Source of the DNA: Mesorhizobium sp. M1B.F.Ca.ET.045.04.1.1 | GTDB lineage: Bacteria > Pseudomonadota > Alphaproteobacteria > Rhizobiales > Rhizobiaceae | DNA: 64,000 nucleotides | Direction: 5' to 3' | Assembly (NCBI RefSeq): GCF_003952465.1 | Contig: NZ_CP034448.1 | Coordinates: forward strand, 3,697,001 to 3,761,000 | Shown here: positions 42,646-51,387 of the stretch, one piece after another | Layout of the letters: the number at the start of each line of letters is the position of its first letter | How positions within the stretch are numbered: position 1 is the stretch's first letter | Translations under genes and position numbers: made by a program | The notes under the pieces: model-generated | Told to the model about the DNA's origin: nothing | Databases searched by the model: none | What the model saw: only the letters and a program-made list of their open reading frames with translations

Positions 42646-42732
42646 GTTGTCGTCTCCACTGTTGAGTTATTCCGTTTCTTATTGTTGGAGCTCCGCAAGT
42701 TGCCTTTCGGAGCCCGGTCTGGAAGCCGCGTC

Positions 42733-43680
42733 CTAGTCGGAAAGCGGGGTCGGTTTCGGCAGGGAAATCGTGAGATCGCTCCGCCAATCCTGCTGGGCCA
42801 GCCATCGATGAAGGGCGGCCACAGCTTTCACGCGCAGATGCCCGCGCGGGACGACAAGATAGAAGCCGGGGACTTCCTCTGGCCTCATATCGGCAATGGC
42901 GTCGCGGCCGATCGGCGCGACCAGCGCGCCAGACCGGAAATCCTCCTCGGCGTCGATGACGGAGACTAAGCCCACGCCGATGCCCTGCAGGGTCGCCCGG
43001 CGCATGGTCGCCGCGTCATCGAAGCTGACGCTGCGGTCGCCCTCCGTCAGCTCCACTCCGAGGTGGCGCAATATATCCGGCCACAGCCGTTTCGACTTGA
43101 CGGTGTCGAGCAGGGTGAACCGCGTCAGGTCCTGCGCCGACTTGATCTTTTCGCCGATCGCCGGCGTGCAGCAGATGATCTTCGGGTCCGGCACCAACAG
43201 CGTGGTCTCGTAGTCCGGCCAGTTGCCGTAGCCCCACTGCACCGTCATATCGATGTCGTCGCGTCCGAAGTCGGGCAGGTCGACCATCGTCGTGAGACGC
43301 AGATCGGCGCCCGGCAGGATCTCGCGGAACAGCGAAAGCCTGGGCAGCAGATAATGCGTGGCGAAGTAGGGGCTCGCATTGAGGTTGATGCGGTCGCGGT
43401 AGTTCGACTTGGTGACGCGGCGAACGCCTTCGGAAAATTCGTCGAAGCCGGCTTTCACGTAGTGCGACAGAAGGATCGCCGACTCCGTCAATTCGATCGA
43501 CCGGCCCTTGCGCTCGAACAGCGTCACCTGAAGCGTGTCTTCCAACAGCTTGATCTGCTGTCCGACGGCTTGCGGCGTCACCAGCAGCTCGTCGGCCGCC
43601 TGCCGGAAGCTCTTGTGCTGCGCGACGGCATGGAAGACCCGAAGCGCATTCAGCGAAGGAAGGCGAAGCTTGCCGGTCAT
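42733..43680 (-). CDS. LysR-family regulator (GcvA-like)
   Basis: This is a 315-aa regulator from the ATG at 43680 with an AGGAGG site. The winged helix-turn-helix is in residues 5-65 (LPSLNALRVFHAVAQHKSFR and LLVTPQAVGQQIKLLE). An effector domain of the GcvA type follows. It is immediately upstream of aapJ and transcribed in the same direction, so it could control the transporter or the SDR genes behind it. An inverted repeat 73 bases upstream of its start is a candidate site. Confidence 0.9.
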   Translation of the reverse strand: MTGKLRLPSLNALRVFHAVAQHKSFRQAADELLVTPQAVGQQIKLLEDTLQVTLFERKGRSIELTESAILLSHYVKAGFDEFSEGVRRVTKSNYRDRINLNASPYFATHYLLPRLSLFREILPGADLRLTTMVDLPDFGRDDIDMTVQWGYGNWPDYETTLLVPDPKIICCTPAIGEKIKSAQDLTRFTLLDTVKSKRLWPDILRHLGVELTEGDRSVSFDDAATMRRATLQGIGVGLVSVIDAEEDFRSGALVAPIGRDAIADMRPEEVPGFYLVVPRGHLRVKAVAALHRWLAQQDWRSDLTISLPKPTPLSD

Positions 43681-43752
43681 GGTGAAGTCCGCCTCCTTTC
43701 CCTGGAAACTCCGTTGATCATGCACTGCCGTATTTCAGTCGCCGCCGGCTTC

Positions 43753-43768
43753 TGAAAATTTGATTTCA
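43753..43768. promoter_or_regulatory. Candidate LysR-type operator
   Basis: TGAAAATTTGATTTCA is an inverted repeat with 5-bp arms and an AT-rich core. It stands out in this GC-rich DNA, 73 bases upstream of the LysR gene start, and overlaps the last codons of the next gene. It fits the loose T-N11-A LysR pattern, but only by eye. Confidence 0.3.
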
Positions 43769-44515
43769 CGCGTAAATGTAACCGCCTGAGACAATTACGT
43801 TTTCACCGGTCATGTAGGTGTTCTTCGGGCCGCCGGTCATCAGCACCCATTCGGCGATCTCGGTCGGCTCGGCGCCGCGGCCGAGCGGGCTTGCCTTGGC
43901 CAGTTCCTCGAGGAAGCCGAGGGCCTTTGCCTTCCCCGTGGCCATGCCGGCCGGCGCCACCGAGTTCACCAGGATGCCGTCCTTGGCGACATGGTGGGCG
44001 AAGGAGCGGGTCAGGCTGACGACGGCGGCCTTGGTCGCCGCGTAATGAGCGTTCTGCGGGTGCGCCTTGAAGGCGTCGACCGAGGTCAGGTTGACGATGC
44101 GGCCGCGCACATGGGCTTTCGGTTCCTGCGCCTGCATATGGCGAACGGCCGCCACCATCATGTGATAGGTGCCCTTGATGTTGATGCCGTTGGAGGCGTC
44201 CCACTCGGCGTCGGTGATCTCGAGGAGGGGGCGGCGAGGGTAGATCGCGGCGCAGTTGATCAGCGTATCGACGCGCCCGAGCTTCGCGACGATGGCGTCG
44301 AAGGCCGCATGGCACTGCGGGCCGACCTGGATGTCGCAAGCCGCGGCCGCGGTCGGCAGCCCCTTGGCCTTTGCCGGTTCGAGCGCGCTCTCGGCGGCTT
44401 CCTGGTTGATGTCGATGATGCCGATCTTGGCCGCACCGGCCTCCACAGCCATGCGGGCGAGAAGGGCGCCGAGGCCGGCGCCGCCACCAACGATCAGAAC
44501 GGAAAGGTCTTTCAT
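43766..44515 (-). CDS. Short-chain dehydrogenase/reductase
   Basis: This is a 249-aa SDR from the ATG at 44515. The cofactor site is VLIVGGGAGLGALLARM and the catalytic centre is NLTSVDAFKAH...HYAATKAAVVSLT (Ser, Tyr and Lys all present). It ends in the usual GGYIYA. It lies one base after the upstream SDR gene, so the two are probably co-transcribed. An Asp after the second strand (IIDIN) suggests NAD rather than NADP. The substrate is not known. Confidence 0.9.
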   Translation of the reverse strand: MKDLSVLIVGGGAGLGALLARMAVEAGAAKIGIIDINQEAAESALEPAKAKGLPTAAAACDIQVGPQCHAAFDAIVAKLGRVDTLINCAAIYPRRPLLEITDAEWDASNGINIKGTYHMMVAAVRHMQAQEPKAHVRGRIVNLTSVDAFKAHPQNAHYAATKAAVVSLTRSFAHHVAKDGILVNSVAPAGMATGKAKALGFLEELAKASPLGRGAEPTEIAEWVLMTGGPKNTYMTGENVIVSGGYIYA

Positions 44516-44516
44516 C

Positions 44517-45239
44517 CTATTTTCCTTGCTTGCTGCCACTCGGCGTGGTCGGCCGGGTCGGCATGATGTCGAAGCGGGTAACGTCGGCCCATGCGGGCAG
44601 GCCGAGCAGCGCGACGACCATCTTGGCGACGTCGTCCGGCTGCACGGCGACATTGCCGGCGTACATCGCCGCTCGCGCCTCGGTGTCGAGGATATCCTTG
44701 TAGAGCTGCGTCTCGACGCGGCCCGGAACGATCTCGGTGACGCGAATGCCGTGTTGCGAGAGATCGGCGCGCAACGCGGCGGCAAAGCCGGCGATGGCCG
44801 CCTTCGTCGCCGAGTAGACGGCGACATTGGGGAAGGCCGCATGGGCGGCGGAAGAGCCGGTGAACAGGATGTGCCCCGACTGCCGCTCGCGCATCTGCGG
44901 CACGACGAGGCGGGTGAGCAGGATCGCCGCGCTGAGGTTCACCTCCAGCGTGGTGTCGATGTCGGCGATCTTCATGTCGGCGAAGTTGCCGAGCGGCGGC
45001 ATCATGCCGGCATTGTTGATCAGCACGTCGATGGTGAGATCGGCCAGAACCGATTCCAGCGCCTCGCGGTCGGTGACGTCGACCGCAATGGGAACAATGG
45101 CCGGCCGCTCTGCCTGCAGTTCCTTGAGCGCCGCCTGGCTACGGCCGACCGCATAGACGTCGTAGCCCGCATCGCTCAACGCGATGGCAATCGCTCGTCC
45201 TATGCCGCTCGTCGCTCCTGTGATGAAGGCTGTCGTCAC
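44517..45239 (-). CDS. Short-chain dehydrogenase/reductase
   Basis: This is a 240-aa SDR starting at a GTG. It has FITGATSGIGRAIAIALS at the N-terminus, NNAGMMPPLG, SGHILFTGSSAAH with the catalytic serine and VYSATKAAIAGFA with Tyr and Lys. It resembles YdfG-like 3-hydroxy-acid dehydrogenases. It is the first gene of a two-SDR unit. The 294 bases upstream, to the GntR gene end, hold no other gene that I can support. Confidence 0.9.
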   Translation of the reverse strand: MTTAFITGATSGIGRAIAIALSDAGYDVYAVGRSQAALKELQAERPAIVPIAVDVTDREALESVLADLTIDVLINNAGMMPPLGNFADMKIADIDTTLEVNLSAAILLTRLVVPQMRERQSGHILFTGSSAAHAAFPNVAVYSATKAAIAGFAAALRADLSQHGIRVTEIVPGRVETQLYKDILDTEARAAMYAGNVAVQPDDVAKMVVALLGLPAWADVTRFDIMPTRPTTPSGSKQGK

Positions 45240-45533
45240 CTTGGTTTCCCCGATTGCGGCTTCCCCAATTGCCTGGCGTCAGTGTGCGACCTTGGCCGAT
45301 GCCGCGAAACCAAGAAAAGCAGCAAAAAGGAAAGATAAACTTTCGAAAGCCGTTTCGAAGGTTAAAACGTTCTACGCCGACCGCAGGACCTCGAAAGCCG
45401 CAAACCAGAGGAAAACAAGATGTTCGGCGCAGGCGAGGGGCTTCCGGCCGCTCGGCCGAGCAAAAACATGGCTTTCGCAACCGCCCGGCGGTTGCCTTCA
45501 GCGCAGGCTCTCCGGATCGCAAGTCGTCGCAGC

Positions 45534-46322
45534 TTACCCGCCGGTCGATTCCGGCCTTTTCATTTTGGTGAAGAGCGAGGCCGCGGCGGCCTTTTGCTCC
45601 GCGTCCGTCGCCTCGACGCCGGAGGCCCTCGCCAGGGCGCGCACGCGTCCCAGGCTGTTGTGCAGATGCTTGCGCATGGCCTGTCGGGCCTTGCCGCCGT
45701 CCTGCCTTTCGATGGCGTCGACGATTGCCTGGTGTTCGCTGTGGATGCGCGCGTAATAACTGTCCTTGAGCGCGGGCTCGACGACATAGCCGAGCTGGAA
45801 GCGGGGCACGATCATCGGCCCGAGATAGGCGAGGAAGCCATGGATGAATTCGTTACGCGCGGCCTTGGCGATCGCAAGATGAAAATCATAGTCGTAGTGA
45901 ATCTGGACGGCGGCGGGATCCGCCTGCTGAGCGTCGATTTGCTCCATCATCGACCGGATATCGGTGGCCTCCTCATCGGTGCGGCGCTCCGCGCAGAGCC
46001 CCGCGGATTCCACTTCGACGCTCAACCTAAGCTCGAGCAGCGCGATGGTTTCCGGCAAGGTTCTCAGCGCCTCGTCCGGGATCGAGAAATTGCGCGGCAC
46101 GGGCGTCTCGCTGACGAACATGCCGCGGCCCTGCTGCGGCACCACCATGCCCTCCGAGCGCAGCCGCGCCACCGCTTCGCGCACGACGGTGCGGCTGACA
46201 TCATATTCGGCGCAGAGCTCCGCCTCGGTCGGCAGTTGCGCGCCAGGCTGCAACCGTCCGGAGCGGATCTTTTCGGCCAAGCTCTCCGCCACGACGGTGG
46301 AAAGCGGCTTGCGCTTCGTCAT
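45534..46322 (-). CDS. GntR-family regulator, FadR/FCD subgroup
   Basis: This is a 262-aa regulator. The N-terminal winged helix-turn-helix is LAEKIRSGRLQPGAQLPTEA, with the recognition helix region VSRTVVREAVARLRSEGMV. A C-terminal FCD domain follows, with the metal-binding D/H residues in DYDFHLAIAKAARN and IHSEHQAIVDAIER. FCD regulators sense organic acids and usually control the operon beside them; here that is ridA through garR and perhaps the divergent aldolase genes. It is the last gene of a - strand run and is separated from ridA by 77 bases with a direct repeat. Confidence 0.92.
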   Translation of the reverse strand: MTKRKPLSTVVAESLAEKIRSGRLQPGAQLPTEAELCAEYDVSRTVVREAVARLRSEGMVVPQQGRGMFVSETPVPRNFSIPDEALRTLPETIALLELRLSVEVESAGLCAERRTDEEATDIRSMMEQIDAQQADPAAVQIHYDYDFHLAIAKAARNEFIHGFLAYLGPMIVPRFQLGYVVEPALKDSYYARIHSEHQAIVDAIERQDGGKARQAMRKHLHNSLGRVRALARASGVEATDAEQKAAAASLFTKMKRPESTGG

Positions 46323-46334
46323 TTAGGTCCTTCC

Positions 46335-46374
46335 GTTCAAGTTCAGATTCGGGCTGTTCAAGTTCAGATTCGGG
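46335..46374. repeat. 19-bp direct repeat upstream of the GntR gene
   Basis: GTTCAAGTTCAGATTCGGG occurs twice, at 46335-46353 and 46356-46374. The period of 21 bases puts both copies on the same face of DNA. It lies in the short gap between ridA and the GntR gene. It could be a duplicated binding site or a slippage product. Confidence 0.6.
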
Positions 46375-46399
46375 ATGATGCCCGAACCGGCAAGACCAT

Positions 46400-46747
46400 T
46401 CAAACCGCCGCGGTGACGATGAGTTCGACCAGCATGCCGGGCTTGGCCATCCGCCCCTCGCCGGAAGAGCGCGCCGGCGCGTGCTCCTTCGGCATCCAGG
46501 CGTCCCAGACCGTGTTGACCTCATCGAAGTCGCGGACGTCGTCCAGCCACATCTGGACGTGAAGGATGCGGGTCTTGTCGGTGCCGGCCTTGGCGAGCAG
46601 CGCGTCGATCTTGCCGAGCACCTCGCGCATCTGGTTGGTCGCGGACTGGCCCGGCCGCGCGACCTGGCCCGTGAGGTAGAGCGTGCCGTTGTGGATGACG
46701 CCGTGATGGATGCGGGTGTCGAAGTCGAAGCGCTGGATATCGCCCAC
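46400..46747 (-). CDS. RidA-family protein (YjgF/YER057c/UK114)
   Basis: This is a 115-aa protein. It starts at a GTG at 46747 (GAGAAAG upstream); a long upstream open frame is overlap with the SDR gene. Family signatures are IHNGTLYLTGQVA, KIDALLAKAGTDKTRILHVQ with the catalytic Arg context and ELIVTAAV at the end. Canonical RidA hydrolyses reactive enamines/imines formed from serine or threonine. Divergent members like this one are common in catabolic operons. Confidence 0.88.
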   Translation of the reverse strand: MGDIQRFDFDTRIHHGVIHNGTLYLTGQVARPGQSATNQMREVLGKIDALLAKAGTDKTRILHVQMWLDDVRDFDEVNTVWDAWMPKEHAPARSSGEGRMAKPGMLVELIVTAAV

Positions 46748-46761
46748 TGGATTCTTTCTCG

Positions 46762-47568
46762 TCAGATTGCCGGCGTCTGCCGGATGGGGTTGCCCTGCAG
46801 GTATTGCGCGTAAGGCGCCTGGACGAGCCAGCCGGCGTCGACGGGTAGCGTGACGCCGGTTATTGACGCGGCACGGTCGGAGCAGAGGAACAGCGCCGCC
46901 TCGGCGACATCGCGCGGCTCGACGAAACGACGGAGCGCAGTCGTGGCCTGGATGGCTTCCGGATTGCGCTCGCCCTTGGCGATCCTGGCCTTCAGCCCAT
47001 CGGAAAGCGTGTAACCCGGCGCCACGGCGTTGACGCGAACGCCGTGCGGGCCAAGCTCGGCGGCAAGAATTTGGGTGAGAGCCAGAACCGCGTGCTTGCC
47101 AGGCGTATAGGCCGGCAGCGAAAGTGGCGCGAAGGAGGCGAGGGAGCCGACGTTCAGGATTGCGCCGCGTCCGGCGGCCGACATCAGCCGGCCGAACACC
47201 TGGCAGCCAAGCAGCGTGCCGCGATAGTTGATGCGCCACATCTGCTCGTCTTCGCCGAGCTCCTGGTCGAGCACATGCTTGCCGCTCTGCAGGATGCCGG
47301 CGCAGTTGACCACGACATGGGGCGTGCCGAACGCATCCGCGACGTTCTGCGCCAGCGCCTCGACGGAGGCGGGATCGGCGACATCGGTCTGCACGAAGAG
47401 GGCGCGTGGCGCGCCCGCACTCTCGCAGGCGACGGACGCCTCCTTGCCCCGGACAGCGTCCCGGCCGGCGACGACCACCTGGTAGCCGTCCTCGGCGAAG
47501 CGCAGCGCGATCGCGCGACCGATGCCGGACGTGCCGCCGATGACGACGGCGGTCGATGCGTCAACCAT
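46762..47568 (-). CDS. Short-chain dehydrogenase/reductase
   Basis: This is a 268-aa SDR with VIGGTSGIGRAIALRF, NCAGILQSGKHV, ILNVGSLASFAP with the catalytic serine and AYTPGKHAVLALT with Tyr and Lys. It ends with VDAGWLVQAPY, typical of classical SDRs. Its start overlaps the stop of the shikimate-dehydrogenase-like gene by eight bases, and ridA follows after 14 bases. It is presumably part of the same catabolic pathway. Confidence 0.9.
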   Translation of the reverse strand: MVDASTAVVIGGTSGIGRAIALRFAEDGYQVVVAGRDAVRGKEASVACESAGAPRALFVQTDVADPASVEALAQNVADAFGTPHVVVNCAGILQSGKHVLDQELGEDEQMWRINYRGTLLGCQVFGRLMSAAGRGAILNVGSLASFAPLSLPAYTPGKHAVLALTQILAAELGPHGVRVNAVAPGYTLSDGLKARIAKGERNPEAIQATTALRRFVEPRDVAEAALFLCSDRAASITGVTLPVDAGWLVQAPYAQYLQGNPIRQTPAI

Positions 47569-48373
47569 TGCGGCGGTCCTTCCGCTCGATGTCGAAGAAT
47601 TCAGACATCGCCTCGACCTGGAAATCCATCATCGGGCGCCCGGGCTGGATGCGGCAGCCGATCTCTTTCGCCGCCTTGAGCAGCGCCGTCTCGGCCGGCT
47701 CCATGATGATGTCGACCACGGTCATCTCCGGTGTCAGTTTGCTCACATCCATCGGCAGCGGATCGCTGGCCTTCAGCCCGGACGGCGTCGCGTTGATTGC
47801 CATATCCATTCCGGACGGATCGGGTTCCCCGACCTCGATGCGGCAATTGGGGAACGACTTGTTGACCAGCGAAGCGAGCTTTGCGGCGCGGTCTCTGTCG
47901 ATGTCGGCGAGGCGGATTTCCGCTGCGCCTTCTTCGGCCAGGCAGTAGGTTAGCGATGATCCTGCGCCGCCGGCGCCGACCTGGAGGATGCGGCGGCCGG
48001 CGATCTGGTGCCCGCCCGCCTTCAGCCCGTCGATGAAGCCAACGCCGTCGAAATTGTCGGCATACCAGGTGCCGTCCGCCTGCCTGCGCACCGAGTTGGC
48101 GCTCTGCACGCGCGCGGCGCGGTCATGAGCGGCGGCGCATTTGTGGTAGACCGCCGTCTTGTAAGGCACCGAGATGATCACGCCCCGGATGTTCTCGGCC
48201 GCGGTGATGCCGGCCCAGAAAGTGTCGAAATCTTCCGGACGGCAGCTCAATGGCACCATTAGGCTGTCGAGCCCCTTCTGCTCGAAGATTTCGTTGAAGA
48301 TTCCGGGGCTCTTGGCATGCCCGACTGGATGGGCCAGCATCACGAAGATTTCGGCTTTGCCGGTTCCGCGCAT
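47561..48373 (-). CDS. Shikimate/quinate dehydrogenase-like protein (AroE family)
   Basis: This is a 270-aa protein from the ATG at 48373 with AAGGAG upstream. The substrate half has HPVGHAKSPGIFNEIF and VIISVPYKTAVYHKC with the conserved lysine. NADP binding follows at ILQVGAGGAGSSLTYCLAE, with ADIDRDRA after it, and the NATPSGL motif is present. It is probably a catabolic paralogue (quinate or another polyol acid), because it sits in a GntR-controlled operon and not with aro genes. Confidence 0.88.
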   Translation of the reverse strand: MRGTGKAEIFVMLAHPVGHAKSPGIFNEIFEQKGLDSLMVPLSCRPEDFDTFWAGITAAENIRGVIISVPYKTAVYHKCAAAHDRAARVQSANSVRRQADGTWYADNFDGVGFIDGLKAGGHQIAGRRILQVGAGGAGSSLTYCLAEEGAAEIRLADIDRDRAAKLASLVNKSFPNCRIEVGEPDPSGMDMAINATPSGLKASDPLPMDVSKLTPEMTVVDIIMEPAETALLKAAKEIGCRIQPGRPMMDFQVEAMSEFFDIERKDRRNG

Positions 48374-48377
48374 CGGT

Positions 48378-49268
48378 TCACTCCTTTTCGTTTGACAGTT
48401 CATGATCGCTCAGCACCTCGAGGGCCCTGACGAGCGACGAATGATCGGCGTCCGCGCCGCCCGGCCGGGCCGAGCAGGCATTCATCAGCTGTTGCGCCGT
48501 CGCGGTGCTCGGCAGCGAGACGCCGAGCGCGCGGGCGCTTTCGAGCGCGAGATTGAGATCCTTCTGGTGTTGCCGAATGCGGAAGCCCGGCGCGAAGGTG
48601 CGGGCGATCATGCGCTCGCCATGCACTTCGAGCACACGCGAAGAGGCGAAGCCGCCCATCAGCGCGGCGCGGACCCTCGCCGGGTCGCAGCCCGCCTTGC
48701 TGGCGAAGACAAGCGCCTCGGCGACGGCTTCGATGTTGAGCGCGACGATGATCTGGTTGGCGATCTTGCAGGTCTGGCCGGAGCCGTTCTGTTCGCCGAT
48801 CAGCGTGATGTTCTTGCCGAGCTTCTCAAAGATCGGCAGCGCTCGCTCGAACTCCGCGGCCGGCCCGCCGACCATGACGGTGAGGCTCGCCGCCTTGGCG
48901 CCGACCTCGCCGCCAGAGACCGGCGCATCGAGATAACCGGCGCCGGCTTCCCTGAACTTCGCCGCGAATTCCGCCGTCGCAATCGGGCTGATCGAGCTCA
49001 TGTCGATGACCAGCTTGCCGGCCGAAATCCCTTCGAGCACGCCGTTAGGTCCGAGCAGGACGCGTTCCACGTCGGGCGTGTCGGGCAGCATTGTGATGAC
49101 GATATCGGACACCCGGGCCACCTCGGCGGGGGAGGTGACGACCGCTGCCTTTAGGTCCTTTGGAAGAGGCGAGCGGTTCAGGACCGTGACGATCTCGTGC
49201 TCGGCATCGGCGAGATGCCGCGCCATCGGCGCACCCATGACACCAAGCCCGATGAAGCCAATTTTCAT
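48378..49268 (-). CDS. Beta-hydroxyacid dehydrogenase (GarR/MmsB-like)
   Basis: This is a 296-aa protein from the ATG at 49268 with GGGAG upstream. NAD(P) binding is at MKIGFIGLGVMGAPMARHL, the substrate loop is DAPVSGGEVGAKAASLTVMV and the catalytic lysine is in GQTCKIANQIIVALN. Relatives reduce tartronate semialdehyde or oxidise 3-hydroxyisobutyrate. It is the first gene of the - strand module and lies divergent from an HpaI-type aldolase, a pairing that occurs in aldarate catabolism (the aldolase releases tartronate semialdehyde, which GarR reduces). Confidence 0.92.
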   Translation of the reverse strand: MKIGFIGLGVMGAPMARHLADAEHEIVTVLNRSPLPKDLKAAVVTSPAEVARVSDIVITMLPDTPDVERVLLGPNGVLEGISAGKLVIDMSSISPIATAEFAAKFREAGAGYLDAPVSGGEVGAKAASLTVMVGGPAAEFERALPIFEKLGKNITLIGEQNGSGQTCKIANQIIVALNIEAVAEALVFASKAGCDPARVRAALMGGFASSRVLEVHGERMIARTFAPGFRIRQHQKDLNLALESARALGVSLPSTATAQQLMNACSARPGGADADHSSLVRALEVLSDHELSNEKE

Positions 49269-49316
49269 GCGCAACTCCCATTGGCGTCCGAGCCATCTTG
49301 CAGCTCGATCAAGCCA

Positions 49317-49335
49317 TATGATATAGGACATCATA
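49317..49335. promoter_or_regulatory. Candidate GntR (FCD) operator between divergent operons
   Basis: TATGAT and ATCATA form a perfect 6-bp inverted repeat with a seven-base spacer in an AT-rich island between the divergent garR-like and aldolase genes. Position and shape fit a FadR-type GntR operator, and the only GntR gene nearby is 3 kb away in the same module. Binding is inferred. Confidence 0.5.
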
Positions 49336-49379
49336 CAAATTTCAATGCACCTTCTTTCCGACTGGAGACCGATCGCAAA

Positions 49380-50144
49380 ATGCAGGAGCGTGTGAATTCG
49401 CTAAAGGCGGCCGTACAGGCTGGCCGGCCGCATATCGGCATCTGGTGCTCGCTGGCTTCGGCCCTCACCACCGAGGTCGTCGCCGGTTCAGGAGCCGGCT
49501 GGCTGCTGATCGATGGCGAGCACAGCCCGAACGACCTGCGCAGCATCATGGCGCAGCTGCAGGTCGTGGCGGCATTCCCCTCCGAGGCAGTGGTGCGCCT
49601 GCCGTCGGACGATCCAAACCTGATGAAGCAGGCGCTGGACATTGGCGCCCGCAGCCTGATGATCCCGAATGTGCGGACGGCGGACCAGGCACGTAGTATC
49701 GTCGCGGCGATGACCTATGCCCCCGGCGGCTTTCGCGGCTTCTCGGTCGGCCACCGTGCCAATGCCTTCGGCCGCATCGCCGGTTATCACGCCAAGGCAC
49801 GCGAGCAGCAGCTTCTCGCCGTGCAGATCGAGGACGAGACCGGCGTCGCCAATGCCGCCGAGATTGCAGCGGTGGATGGCGTCGATGTTCTCTTCGTCGG
49901 CCCGGGCGACCTCTCCACGAACATGGGCGCGATGGGCAACCCAGGTGCTGCGCATGTGCAGGAGGCGATCGCATCCGTGCGCGAGGCCGCGGCTGCGGCA
50001 GGCAAGGCGAGCGGCATCCTGGCGCCTGTAAAGGCCGACGCCGACCGTTATCTGGCCGACGGCTTCACCATGGTGGCCGTCGGATCGGACCTCGGTCTGC
50101 TGGCGCGGGGCTCGGATGCCCTGATCGCCTCGTTCAACCGGTAA
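49380..50144 (+). CDS. HpcH/HpaI-type class II aldolase
   Basis: This is a 254-aa metal-dependent aldolase from the ATG at 49380. It shows IGIWCSLASALTTEVVAGSG, the catalytic His segment LLIDGEHSPNDLR, the metal ligands QIEDETGVANAAEIAAVDGV and DVLFVGPGDLSTNMGAM. It belongs to the 4-hydroxy-2-oxo-acid or 2-keto-3-deoxyglucarate aldolase group (GarL/HpaI). A partner GarR-like reductase is divergent from it. The following oxidase is 12 bases away, so they form one transcript. Confidence 0.93.
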   Translation: MQERVNSLKAAVQAGRPHIGIWCSLASALTTEVVAGSGAGWLLIDGEHSPNDLRSIMAQLQVVAAFPSEAVVRLPSDDPNLMKQALDIGARSLMIPNVRTADQARSIVAAMTYAPGGFRGFSVGHRANAFGRIAGYHAKAREQQLLAVQIEDETGVANAAEIAAVDGVDVLFVGPGDLSTNMGAMGNPGAAHVQEAIASVREAAAAAGKASGILAPVKADADRYLADGFTMVAVGSDLGLLARGSDALIASFNR

Positions 50145-50156
50145 GGAGAGACAGCC

Positions 50157-51374
50157 ATGGCAATCCCTCCGTACAAGGCTCCCTCGCGCAACGTCTATGA
50201 CATCGTCATCGTCGGCGGTGCCGTCATCGGCTCGTCGACCTCCTATTGGCTGAGCCAGGCGCTGGGCAACGGCGCTTCGATCCTCGTGGTCGAGCGCGAC
50301 TCAAGCTACGAGTTTTCCTCGACGGCACTCTCCACCAGCGCCATCCGCCAGCAATATTCCAATCCGATCAATGTGAAGATCAGCCAGTTCGGCATCGAGA
50401 TCATCCGTGGCTTCCGGGAGCGGATGGCCCCGTTCTACACGGATGAGCCGGCCCCCGATCTCGGCTTCAAGGAGCATGGATATCTCTATTGCTGCTCGCC
50501 CGAAGGCGTGGAAGCGGCACGTGAACGGGTCGAGCTGCAGCGAAGCCTCGGTGCCCATACGGTCTTCCTCGAGCCGGGTCCGCTGAAGGAGCGCTTTCCC
50601 TGGCTGAATGTCGACGATCTCGGCGGCGGCTCCTGGGGCTCCCGGGAAGAAGGCTGGTTCGATTCCATGGGCCTGCTGAACGGCTTCCGCCGCGCGGCGC
50701 GCGCCAGCGGCGTCGAATATATCGACAATGCCGTGACAGCGCTGGATGTCCGCGATGGGCGGGTTGTGTCCGCCCGCCTCGCAACCGGTGAGACCGTCGC
50801 CTGCGGCACGCTGGTCAACGCGGCTGGCCCGCGGGCGCAGCAGGTCGCAGCCATGGCCGGACTGTCGATCCCTGTCGCGCCCTACAAGCGCTACAGCTTC
50901 GTCTTCGCCAGCGCCAATCCGATCCCCGGGCGGATGCCCAACGTCATCGATCTCTCCGGCACCTTTGTGCGTCCGGAAGGCGAGCTTTTCCTCACCGGCA
51001 ACACGCCGCAAGGCGACGGACCCGCCGATTACGACGACTTCGAAATGCATTTCGAGGAGTTCGACGATTATATCTGGCCGGCGCTGTGGCACCGCATTCC
51101 GGCCTTCGACGCGTTGAAGGTCCAGACGAGCTGGACCGGCCATTACGAATATAACATGCTCGACCACAACGGCATCGTCGGCTTCCACCCCGAGGTGACG
51201 AACTTCATGTTCGCCAACGGTTTTTCCGGGCATGGCCTGCAGCAGTCGCCGGCGGTCGGCCGGGCGGTGTCCGAGCTGATCGTCCATGGCGCCTTCCAGA
51301 CGCTCGACCTGTCGCCGTTCTGCTATGAGCGCATTCCGCGTAACGAGCCGTTTCTGGAAGAAGCGGTTATCTGA
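50157..51374 (+). CDS. FAD-dependent oxidoreductase, DAO family
   Basis: This is a 405-aa flavoprotein with a perfect AAGGAGAG site. The FAD fold begins DIVIVGGAVIGSSTSYWL, and the STALSTSAIRQQYSNPIN segment resembles sarcosine/glycine-oxidase-like family members. VNAAGPRAQQVA is the second FAD motif, and NFMFANGFSGHGLQQSPAVG is the C-terminal FAD contact. It probably oxidises a small amino acid or hydroxy acid in the same pathway as the aldolase. It converges on the nasA gene with 13 bases between. Confidence 0.9.
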   Translation: MAIPPYKAPSRNVYDIVIVGGAVIGSSTSYWLSQALGNGASILVVERDSSYEFSSTALSTSAIRQQYSNPINVKISQFGIEIIRGFRERMAPFYTDEPAPDLGFKEHGYLYCCSPEGVEAARERVELQRSLGAHTVFLEPGPLKERFPWLNVDDLGGGSWGSREEGWFDSMGLLNGFRRAARASGVEYIDNAVTALDVRDGRVVSARLATGETVACGTLVNAAGPRAQQVAAMAGLSIPVAPYKRYSFVFASANPIPGRMPNVIDLSGTFVRPEGELFLTGNTPQGDGPADYDDFEMHFEEFDDYIWPALWHRIPAFDALKVQTSWTGHYEYNMLDHNGIVGFHPEVTNFMFANGFSGHGLQQSPAVGRAVSELIVHGAFQTLDLSPFCYERIPRNEPFLEEAVI

Positions 51375-51387
51375 GCGGCGTTCCTAA

